From positions 372,001 to 436,000 of the forward strand of contig NZ_JAMXMV010000002.1 of the NCBI RefSeq assembly GCF_024055715.1: a stretch of DNA of 64,000 nucleotides, read 5' to 3'. This stretch comes from Actinoallomurus soli (GTDB lineage: Bacteria > Actinomycetota > Actinomycetes > Streptosporangiales > Streptosporangiaceae). This document shows, piece after piece, positions 57,498 through 64,000 of this stretch. The stretch's first letter is position 1; every line of letters starts with the position of its first letter. The notes beneath the pieces were generated by a model that saw only the letters and a list, made by a program, of their open reading frames with translations, had not been told where the DNA came from and made no database searches. Both the position numbers and the translations under genes were made by a program.

Positions 57498-58094
57498 CTA
57501 GGCATCCCCCGGGGTCCCCCAGACACGCTCGATGTTGCGGAGGACCGCGGCGATCTCACCGGGTGGCTCCGGGGCCTGCGGCAGCGCGTCGACCTCGGAG
57601 GTGAAGACCCGGGGCGCCAGCACGAGATCGGCGAACGTCTCCGCCTCGTTCTCCGCACGTGTGGCGTGCGCGATCCGGCCGAACACCCGGTCGACCACGC
57701 TCGGGTCCAGGTTCGGCGCGAGGAGGCGGGCGAGGTCGCTCGCTTCCAACCCGCCCTCCTGGTGGTCGAACGCGAGGTGGCCCAGCTCGTGCAGCACGAT
57801 GTGGCACTGGTGCAGGGGCGAGGTGGAGCGTGTGTATAACACGTAGTCGGTCGGTCCCGCGCTTATCGACAGACCGCACAGGACCTGGGGGGTCGAGGGA
57901 AGAGGAATCAGCTGGATAGGGCGTCCGCGATGCCGCCCCAATTGCTCCGTGAGGGCGGCGATACTGAAAGGAGTCGGTATCACGCCCGCGGCTTCCAGTT
58001 CCCTGATCAGCTCACTGCATCGTTGACGGATGTCACGGCCGGCCCTTGACCGCTGACGTCTTCCCACCACCGGACCTCTCAAGCCACTGATCAT
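57498..58094 (-). CDS. ImmA/IrrE-family metallopeptidase
   Basis: This 198-residue protein has the zinc-peptidase helix V-L-H-E-L-G-H-L-A-F (H-E-L-G-H at 102-106) and a downstream acidic helix, N-E-A-E-T-F-A-D, that supplies the third ligand. ImmA/IrrE peptidases cleave or displace a partner XRE repressor in response to stress. The XRE gene upstream on the same strand (58375) is the likely substrate. The N-terminal 45 residues are basic and helical. The 280-base gap to the XRE gene is AT-richer than its surroundings and contains a CTGAC-N7-GTCAG dyad at 58119-58135, a possible binding site. Confidence 0.87.
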   Translation of the reverse strand: MISGLRGPVVGRRQRSRAGRDIRQRCSELIRELEAAGVIPTPFSIAALTEQLGRHRGRPIQLIPLPSTPQVLCGLSISAGPTDYVLYTRSTSPLHQCHIVLHELGHLAFDHQEGGLEASDLARLLAPNLDPSVVDRVFGRIAHATRAENEAETFADLVLAPRVFTSEVDALPQAPEPPGEIAAVLRNIERVWGTPGDA

Positions 58095-58374
58095 CGGCCT
58101 TTTGCCAGCGCTTGTCCGCTGACTGACCGAGTCAGGATCATCATAGCCTTGACTCAGGTTCCGAGTAAGGACGCTTTTTATGAACGTTGAAGGAACAACT
58201 ATTCAGAACGTCGCCACGGGGTCCGGTGTTCTACAGAGCGGATCCGAAGAGAAACGGCATGTAGCTACGGTTCTCTAGAAACCACCAAGCAGTCGAAATA
58301 AGCCACGAACAGCCCGCTAGCTACACTTAGCACCCGCCAAGTCGCACCGCGTGGATACGTCCGCGCCGAGGACG

Positions 58375-58911
58375 CTACGACTCCCCTTCCCCCTGGCCGT
58401 CACGCCGGTCGCCGTCGGGGGCGGCGGGCCGCGGGCCGGTGGCATCGCGCGCCGGGCGAGGCCGGCCGTGGCTGGCCTCCAGGGCCGCGGTGCTCTGGAT
58501 GACCTGGGCCACCACCTGCACGGCCTCCGGGGACAGGCCGGCCAGGGCCCGCAGGTGGGCACGGCGGATCCCCGAGTCACGCAGGAGCGCGAGCGTCTCC
58601 AGTTCGTCGCCGACGGCCTGGGAGACCTCGTCGTCGAAGAAGTAACCCGGATCGACACCGAAAAACGCCGCGAGTCCCTCGATGACCCGTTTGGTGGGGT
58701 TATCGGCCTTACCCGTGCGCAGCTTCCACAGAGTCGTCGGATTGACACGCTCACCCGTGCGCGCGGCGATCCCGTCGGCGACCTCTTTATAGGAGTACGG
58801 GCCGCGTCCAGCCGGATACAGGGTGTTGAACAGGTGATCGATTTTGGCGGCGAGGTCGACGGAGCCCCGCTCCGTCGCACCATCCCCGGCGGATCCGCCG
58901 TTACGGGTCAC
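58375..58911 (-). CDS. XRE-family regulator paired with ImmA/IrrE peptidase
   Basis: This 178-residue regulator starts at a GTG with an excellent AAGGAGGGG ribosome-binding site. The helix-turn-helix contains Y-S-Y-K-E-V-A-D-G-I-A-A-R-T-G-E-R-V-N-P-T-T-L-W-K-L-R-T-G-K-A-D-N-P-T, followed by L-A-A-F-F-G-V-D-P-G-Y-F, a pattern seen in EspR-like or nucleoid-type XRE proteins. A helical segment follows (L-R-A-L-A-G-L-S-P-E-A-V-Q-V-V-A-Q-V-I). The C-terminal 30 residues are disordered and could be the cleavage target. It leads the triad with the peptidase and the membrane protein. Confidence 0.9.
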   Translation of the reverse strand: MTRNGGSAGDGATERGSVDLAAKIDHLFNTLYPAGRGPYSYKEVADGIAARTGERVNPTTLWKLRTGKADNPTKRVIEGLAAFFGVDPGYFFDDEVSQAVGDELETLALLRDSGIRRAHLRALAGLSPEAVQVVAQVIQSTAALEASHGRPRPARDATGPRPAAPDGDRRDGQGEGES

Positions 58912-59004
58912 AGTCCCCTCCTTCCGGGATCCATACGCTGAGCGACCACGACAAGCCGATATGTGCGGATAAATCTACGGGCCATCTCGGCCAACCGAAA
59001 ACTG

Positions 59005-59033
59005 TTGACACAGCTTGATCCGCTTTCTACTCT
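59005..59033 (+). promoter_or_regulatory. Vegetative-type promoter
   Basis: TTGACA (59005-59010) and TACTCT (59028-59033) are spaced by 17 bases. Transcription would start near 59040, about 70 bases before a small ORF with a ribosome-binding site and upstream of the AfsR-like gene. Confidence 0.6.
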
Positions 59034-59107
59034 CACAGCAACTGGGGGCGTTGCTCTTAATCAACGACTATGGGTGACGGAGCGACGCGAAGCAACAAGG
59101 GGCGGCG

Positions 59108-59332
59108 ATGGCTAGCGGCCGAAGTCTGCAAGAACTCCGTCAAGTCCCGTGTCCTACGGCGCTGGCCTGCGCGGGCGGTGACACACCCGCACTCCGGTCG
59201 CCGGGCACGCTCGGGGGCGTGAGGACCGGCGAGAGCACCGGGGAGGGGCGCCCACCGGCCCTCGCGCCGGCGGAACGACCCGCGGCCGCGGGCGGCGACC
59301 GTCCGCCGGTGGCCGAGTTCGGCCCGCCATAA
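59108..59332 (+). CDS. Possible small protein, unrecognised
   Basis: This is a 74-residue ORF with an AAGGGG ribosome-binding site and a good promoter 75 bases upstream. The product is rich in G, P, A and R, with two cysteines in R-Q-V-P-C-P-T-A-L-A-C-A-G-G-D. It matches nothing I know and the composition is near that of random high-GC sequence, so it may not be expressed. From 59333 to 59566 I see nothing beyond the leader of the AfsR-like gene. Confidence 0.3.
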   Translation: MASGRSLQELRQVPCPTALACAGGDTPALRSPGTLGGVRTGESTGEGRPPALAPAERPAAAGGDRPPVAEFGPP

Positions 59333-59566
59333 AGCACGCCCGTCCGCCGGTTCGACCCTTCGCACGACACCACGACCGCGGGCCGCCGTCCCGTTGACCG
59401 CCCGAACGACGCGCATCGGGCGAGCACGAGGTGACGCTTCATGTCCGCCGTGTCATAGGAACGCGCCAAAAGGCGGCGTTCTCCTCACACCCCCGCCATG
59501 ACGTGGCCGCCGAGTCTCTTTGACATGCGCTCGGCCGCCCGTAGTTCCCTTGGAAGGGAAACTGAC

Positions 59567-61294
59567 ATGGAGTTCCGCATCCTCGGGCCCATCCGAGTGA
59601 CCGACGGCGACCACGAGGAGGCGTTGCGCGGCGCGAAGCAGCGGACCGTGCTCGCCACGCTCCTGCTGGCCGGCGGCCGGGTCGTGTCGGACGAGCAGCT
59701 CACCGAGCGGCTCTGGGACTGGCACCGGCCCGCCACCGCGAGCGCGCAGATCTACACCTACGTCTCGCGCCTCCGCAAGCTTTTAAGAGGTGAGCTGGTC
59801 ATCAACCGGCTCACCACGGGCTACCAGATGAACATCGACGACCTGGACTGCGACCACGTCCGGTTCGAGGAGCTCTCGCAGGCGGGCGCGGAGGCCCTCC
59901 GGGACGGCCGGTACACCGAGGCCGCCGCCGTCCTGCGGCGGGCACTGGGGTTGTGGCGGGGCCGTGCCCTCGAAGACGCCACCGCCCGCCTCATCGAGAT
60001 GGAGGGCCCCCGGCTCCAGGAGGCCCGGATGACCGCCCTGGAGGCGCGGATCGAGGCCGACCTGGCCCTGGGTCGGCACCGGCAGCTCACCGCGGAGCTG
60101 ACCGGGCTGGTCGCCTCGAACCCGTTGCGCGAACGCCTCAGGGCCCAGCTGATGACGGCCCTGTACCGCTGTGACCGGCAGGCGGAGGCGGTCGCGGCGT
60201 ACCACGAGGGCCGCACATTGCTGGTCGAGGAGCTCGGCGTCGACCCCGGCCGGGAGCTGACGGAGACCTACCAGCAGTTGCTGACCGGCGCGCTGGCCCT
60301 GCCGAGGGCCGGGGCCTGGTCGGGCGTCACCCCCGCGATGCTCCCCCGCGACCTCGGGGACTTCACCGGACGCGAGCCGGAGCGGGCCTCGATCGCCGCC
60401 TGGCTCCGCGCGAAGTCCCCGGAACCGATCGTGATCACCGGCATGCCCGGCATCGGCAAGACGATGCTGGCCGTCCACGCCGCCCACGCGGACGCGACGA
60501 GCTTCCCCGACGGCCACCTGTTCGCCGAGCTGCACTCGCCGGCCGATCAGCCCCGCCGTCTCGAGGAGGTGCTCGGCGGATTCCTCGTCGCCCTGGGCAC
60601 CCCGCCGCAGATGCTGCCCACCGGGCTCGACTGGCGGATCCAGCTCTATCGCAGCCTGCTGGCCACCAAGCGGATGCTGATCGTCCTCGACGACGCGGAG
60701 ACGCTGGAGCAGGTCCAGCCGTTCCTGCCGACCAGCGGTCCCAGCGCCGCGATCATCACCACGCAGACGCCCGCGGCGGCGCCGCCCGGGTCCCGCGTGC
60801 TCAACCTGGACCCGCTGGCGCCCCATCAGGCGCGCGAGCTGCTCGGCGCCATCGTGGGCGAACGGCGGCTCCAGGCCGAACAGCAGGCCACCGGCCAGGT
60901 CCTCCGCTACTGCGGCGGCATGCCCATGGCGCTGCGAATAGCCGGAGCGCGGCTGGTCGCCAATCCGGGTTGGCGGGTGGCCGACCTTGCCGACCGCCTC
61001 CATCCGGCGGACCGCCGCATGGACGAACTGCACGCCGGGGACCTGGACCTCCGCCAGCGTCTTCAGCGCGGCTACTCACGTCTGGACGTCGCGCACCAGG
61101 CCGTCATGCGCCGACTCGGACAGAGCGGGACCACCGTCCGCGACGAGTACATCGCGGTGGACGTCGCGCAGATCCTCGACGAACTGACCGAACGCGGCCT
61201 GCTGAACGCCGCCGGGCCCCGGTACCGGATGCACGCGCTGATGTACCTCTGGGCCAACGGCCTGGGCGACCCCGTCGGGGAGCTCTCGTCCTGA
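59567..61294 (+). CDS. AfsR/SARP-family regulator with NB-ARC domain
   Basis: The ATG at 59567 (GGAAGGGAA ribosome-binding site) gives 575 residues. Residues 1-90 are the SARP winged helix (M-E-F-R-I-L-G-P-I, L-T-E-R-L-W, Y-V-S-R-L-R-K-L-L). Residues 95-250 are the BTAD (F-E-E-L, A-L-G-L-W-R-G-R-A-L, Y-R-C-D-R-Q-A-E-A-V-A-A-Y). The NB-ARC follows with G-M-P-G-I-G-K-T (Lys298), M-L-I-V-L-D-D-A and G-G-M-P-M-A-L-R-I-A-G. The TPR region of full AfsR is absent. SARPs activate antibiotic clusters; convergence on the PAL-like gene suggests cluster-specific control. Confidence 0.9.
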   Translation: MEFRILGPIRVTDGDHEEALRGAKQRTVLATLLLAGGRVVSDEQLTERLWDWHRPATASAQIYTYVSRLRKLLRGELVINRLTTGYQMNIDDLDCDHVRFEELSQAGAEALRDGRYTEAAAVLRRALGLWRGRALEDATARLIEMEGPRLQEARMTALEARIEADLALGRHRQLTAELTGLVASNPLRERLRAQLMTALYRCDRQAEAVAAYHEGRTLLVEELGVDPGRELTETYQQLLTGALALPRAGAWSGVTPAMLPRDLGDFTGREPERASIAAWLRAKSPEPIVITGMPGIGKTMLAVHAAHADATSFPDGHLFAELHSPADQPRRLEEVLGGFLVALGTPPQMLPTGLDWRIQLYRSLLATKRMLIVLDDAETLEQVQPFLPTSGPSAAIITTQTPAAAPPGSRVLNLDPLAPHQARELLGAIVGERRLQAEQQATGQVLRYCGGMPMALRIAGARLVANPGWRVADLADRLHPADRRMDELHAGDLDLRQRLQRGYSRLDVAHQAVMRRLGQSGTTVRDEYIAVDVAQILDELTERGLLNAAGPRYRMHALMYLWANGLGDPVGELSS

Positions 61295-61319
61295 GAATCC
61301 CCGGCGGGGCCGCCCGCCC

Positions 61320-61362
61320 GTCCCCTCCCGGCCGGTCCGCTGAGGGCCGGCCGGGAGGGGAC
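61320..61362. terminator. Strong bidirectional terminator
   Basis: A 16-bp perfect stem (61320-61335 with 61347-61362, core TCCCCTCCCGGCCGG) has an 11-base loop. It separates the converging AfsR-like and ammonia-lyase genes. Confidence 0.88.
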
Positions 61363-61389
61363 TCGGCGCGTGCCCGTGGGCACCCGCCG

Positions 61390-62994
61390 TCACCGCCCGG
61401 AGAGGGCCTCCGCGAAGGGGGCCGGCTCGGCCAGCACCTGCCGTAGGGTGCCCGACGTCACCAGCTCCGCGACCCGTGCCACGTCGCCCCGCAGCGGCCG
61501 GTCGCCGTCGATGTGCGGAGACACCTCGCGTACGAGCCCGCGTGCGGCGTGCACCGCCGGGTTGACGATCTCGTCACCGCGCAGGTCCGCGGCCTGCGAC
61601 AGCGCCAGCAGGTGGATGGCGGCGACCTGCTGGGCCAGCGCGAGCACGGTACGGGCGTCACGGGCGGCGATGGTGCCCATGCTCACCTTGTCCTGGTTGT
61701 GCGCCTCGGTGGAGCGCGAGAAGGAGGTGGCCGGCATCGTGTTCTTCAGCGCCTCGGCGGCCAGCGACGAGGCCGCGATCTGCATTCCCTTGAAGCCGTG
61801 GTGCAGACCCGCCTCGTGGCTGTCGGGCGCGACGGCGGGGATGAGGTTCGGGGTCAGGCCGTTGTTGAACTTCTCGTCGACCACCAGTTCCAGCTGCCGG
61901 TCCAGCAGGTCGGCGACGCTGGCGACCGCGGTCTTGAGCGCGTCCATGGCCTGGCCCACGTGCCCGCCGTAGAAGTTGCCGCCGTTGCGGACCGCGCCCT
62001 CGGCGACGTCGAACAGCGGGTTGTCGTTCGAGGAGTTGACCTCCACGGTCACCCAGCGCGCGGCCCACTCGACGGTGTCGCGGAGCACCCCGATGACGTG
62101 AGGGGCGCACCGGATCGAGTAGCGGTCCTGAATGGGGTCGTCGAGCTCGCGGAAGCCGTCCTCGGACATGTGCGCGGCCTCGGGGCCCTGGGCGTTGGCG
62201 CCGCCGAGCAACCGCCGGATCGTACGGGCGCTGGCGATCACGCCGTCGTGCGGCTTCTGCTCGAACAGGAACGCGGCGAAGTGACCGGGATTGCCGCGCA
62301 GGACCGACGACGCCATGGCCGTGCACAGGTCGGCGGCGTAGGCCAGCTCGGCCGCGCCGTGCAGCGCGAGGGCGGCGAAGCCGGACATGAACGAGGTGCC
62401 GTTGACCAGGCCCAGGCCCTCCTTCGCGCCGAGGGTGAGGGCCTCGATCCCCACCTCGGCCAGCGCCTCGGCGGCCGGGCGCTCGACGCCGTGGTGCAGG
62501 ACCGTACCCTCGCCGGTGAGCAGCGCGGCGATGTAGCTGAGCGGCACCAGGTCACCGCTGGCGCCGACCGAGCCCTGCTCGGGGATGAGCGGCAGGATGT
62601 CGTGATTGAGGCATTCCAGCAGGTTCGCGGCGCACTGGGGACGGACGCCGGAGTGGCCGCGCGCCAGGCAGTTCGCCCGTACGAGCATGGTCGCGCGGGC
62701 GACGTCCGGCGCGGCGTACGTGCCCACGCCGCACCCGAGGAAGCGGATCAGGTTCCGTTGCAGTTCCTCGACCTTGGCCGTGCCGATCTGCCGGGTGTTG
62801 CTGTCCCCGAACCCGGACGTCACGCCGTAGATGGGGATGTCCGTCTCGATGAGCTTGGTCTTCAGCTCGTCCGACAGCTGCATCCGGCGAGCGGCCTCAT
62901 CGGCCAGCTCCAGGTGAACCGTGCCGGGGTGCCGCGCCACCGCGACGATGTCCGCGAGGGTCAGGCTATGGCCGTCGATCAGCAGACTTGTCAC
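61390..62994 (-). CDS. Aromatic amino acid ammonia-lyase, probably phenylalanine-type
   Basis: This 534-residue MIO enzyme starts at a GTG. The prosthetic group forms from Ala145-Ser146-Gly147 in G-S-V-G-A-S-G-D-L. Tyr56 in I-Y-G-V-T-S-G-F-G is the catalytic tyrosine and N-G-T-S-F a further active-site block. The specificity pair reads N-L-I-R-F-L (Phe85-Leu86), as in plant PAL, where histidine ammonia-lyase has S-H and tyrosine lyase H-L. So trans-cinnamate from L-phenylalanine is favoured; an aminomutase is possible. The stop of the acyl-CoA ligase shares its first base with this GTG (TAGTG), so the two are translationally coupled. Confidence 0.88.
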   Translation of the reverse strand: MTSLLIDGHSLTLADIVAVARHPGTVHLELADEAARRMQLSDELKTKLIETDIPIYGVTSGFGDSNTRQIGTAKVEELQRNLIRFLGCGVGTYAAPDVARATMLVRANCLARGHSGVRPQCAANLLECLNHDILPLIPEQGSVGASGDLVPLSYIAALLTGEGTVLHHGVERPAAEALAEVGIEALTLGAKEGLGLVNGTSFMSGFAALALHGAAELAYAADLCTAMASSVLRGNPGHFAAFLFEQKPHDGVIASARTIRRLLGGANAQGPEAAHMSEDGFRELDDPIQDRYSIRCAPHVIGVLRDTVEWAARWVTVEVNSSNDNPLFDVAEGAVRNGGNFYGGHVGQAMDALKTAVASVADLLDRQLELVVDEKFNNGLTPNLIPAVAPDSHEAGLHHGFKGMQIAASSLAAEALKNTMPATSFSRSTEAHNQDKVSMGTIAARDARTVLALAQQVAAIHLLALSQAADLRGDEIVNPAVHAARGLVREVSPHIDGDRPLRGDVARVAELVTSGTLRQVLAEPAPFAEALSGR

Positions 62995-64000
62995 TAGCTC
63001 CTACCTTTCTCCATGAGATTTCGCGTGCCGTTCCCGGATCTCCCGGTCACCAGCGCCCGGAGCGCAGCCCTGTCGATCTTTCCGCTGGCGTTGCGGGGCA
63101 GGGCTTCGAGATGGACGACCCCGGTCGGCAGCTTGAAGCGCGCCAGGCGCTCGGAGGTGAAGGCCCGGACGGCGTCGAGAGTGGGCGGCTCGCCCCCGTG
63201 GCACAGCACCGCCACCGGCGTCTGGCCCCACCGCGGATCGGGGACGCCGACCACGGCGACGTCCCGTACGCCGGGGAACTCGGCGAGCACCCGCTCGATC
63301 TCGGCCGGCGAGACGTTCTCACCGCCGCTGATGATCAGGTCCTTGAGCCGGTCGACGATGTAGCAGAGCCCCTGCTCGTCGAGGAAGCCCAGGTCGCCGG
63401 TGGAGAACCAGCCGTCGGCGTCGATGGCCGCGGAGGTGGCCTCCGGGTCGTTCCAGTACCCGCGCATGACGTTCGGGCCGCGGACGCACAGCTCACCGGG
63501 CATGCCCGGGTCGGTGACCGGCAGCCCGGTCCGCGGCGACAGCACGCGGACCTCGGAGTACGGCATGGCGAAGCCGGCCGAGGCCGGGTGGGTCCGGACC
63601 AGGTGGGGCGGCAGGTAGGTGGCGAACGGGGCGGTCTCGGTGAGGCCCCAGGCCTGTTGCAACGCCACGCCGTGCTCGGCGTACTCGGCGACGAGCGCCG
63701 GCGGCACCGGCGCGCCCGCCACGACCGCCGCGCGCAGCGAGGACAGGTCCGTACGGGCGAAGTCCTCCGACCGCAGCATCGCCGCGAACATGACCGGCAC
63801 CATGAACGTGCTCGCGATCCGGTACCGCGCCACGTCCTGGAGGCACCGCTGCGGATCGAAGGCACGGCGGAGGACGACCGGGCCGCCGCGGGTGAGGGTG
63901 CCGAGCGTGAAGGCGTTCAGGCCGCCGATGTGGAAGAGCGGCGCCACGGCGAGGGTGGCCGCGCGCGGGCGGATGTCGATCGCGGCCTGCACGTTGACCT
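62994..64000 (-). CDS. Acyl-CoA ligase (4-coumarate/cinnamate-CoA ligase-like), N-terminus outside window
   Basis: The frame is open to the window edge, so this is the C-terminal part (about 335 residues) of an AMP-forming adenylating enzyme. Visible core motifs are L-Q-Q-A-W-G-L-T-E-T, G-E-L-C-V-R-G-P-N-V-M-R-G-Y-W, W-F-S-T-G-D-L-G, V-D-R-L-K-D-L-I-I-S-G-G-E-N-V and the catalytic lysine in N-A-S-G-K-I-D-R. Coupling to the ammonia-lyase suggests it activates the cinnamate formed there to cinnamoyl-CoA. A general fatty-acyl-CoA ligase remains possible. Confidence 0.88.
   Translation of the reverse strand, partial: VNVQAAIDIRPRAATLAVAPLFHIGGLNAFTLGTLTRGGPVVLRRAFDPQRCLQDVARYRIASTFMVPVMFAAMLRSEDFARTDLSSLRAAVVAGAPVPPALVAEYAEHGVALQQAWGLTETAPFATYLPPHLVRTHPASAGFAMPYSEVRVLSPRTGLPVTDPGMPGELCVRGPNVMRGYWNDPEATSAAIDADGWFSTGDLGFLDEQGLCYIVDRLKDLIISGGENVSPAEIERVLAEFPGVRDVAVVGVPDPRWGQTPVAVLCHGGEPPTLDAVRAFTSERLARFKLPTGVVHLEALPRNASGKIDRAALRALVTGRSGNGTRNLMEKGRS

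Noticed and set aside
59140-59469. 109-codon minus-strand frame opposite the small ORF
   Set aside because: It has no recognisable motif, and its codon composition matches an antisense shadow; the opposite strand has the promoter and better ribosome-binding site.

Overview
The window is about 70% GC, is dense in GTG starts and GTGA/ATGA overlaps, and carries families typical of multicellular actinomycetes: Scr1-type XRE/DUF5753 regulators with DUF397 partners, SARP/AfsR regulators, an SCO5389-family protein, MmyB-like XRE regulators and a MAB_1171c-family membrane protein. I read it as the chromosome of a filamentous actinobacterium (Streptomyces, Actinomadura or Streptosporangiaceae-like; genus not resolved). 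I saw no rRNA, tRNA or CRISPR array.

Layout. (1) 1-3300: three consecutive ABC-3 (zinc/manganese) permeases, an SCO5389-family protein and a cysteine-free ribosomal protein L32, a zinc-starvation theme. (2) 3430-3826: a beheaded DUF5753 regulator. (3) 3991-12310: a sugar locus with secreted glycosidase, two ABC permeases, lipoprotein binding protein, GH127 beta-L-arabinofuranosidase and divergent LacI regulator. (4) 12314-19400: membrane NACHT NTPase, ABC-F ATPase, methyltransferase-like protein, small Tudor-like protein, STAS protein and acyl-ACP desaturase. (5) 19566-22344: two XRE/DUF5753 regulators with two complementary half-length DUF397 genes. (6) 22518-32785: a compact eight-gene operon, described below. 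(7) 32997-35899: an intact two-component system upstream of a MacB-like exporter destroyed by two in-frame deletions. (8) 35969-39889: ROK repressor and a secreted glycosidase with a carbohydrate-binding module. (9) 39937-55455: a redox and regulator district with two copies of a divergent XRE/aldo-keto reductase module, several short-chain dehydrogenases, and TetR, HxlR, ArsR-type and LysR regulators, four of them next to clear dyad operators. (10) 55478-58911: an XRE - ImmA/IrrE peptidase - MAB_1171c triad with a TnpB relic inside it. (11) 59567-64000: AfsR-like regulator, a phenylalanine-ammonia-lyase-like enzyme and an acyl-CoA ligase, probably the edge of a natural-product cluster.

The most interesting unit is 22518-32785. 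A SARP-like regulator and a STAND-like/HEAT protein are encoded next to each other and share a 22-residue, beta-prone motif: at the C-terminal end of the first and in the N-terminal part of the second. This is the architecture of bacterial amyloid-signalling pairs, and together the two look like a split AfsR. Downstream, translationally coupled, are an SPFH-like protein, PP2C phosphatase, Ser/Thr kinase, vWA protein, a repeat-rich protein and a membrane protein with two zinc ribbons. That is a TerY-P-like phosphorylation triad with membrane and regulatory add-ons. Function is inferred, most likely stress or conflict signalling.
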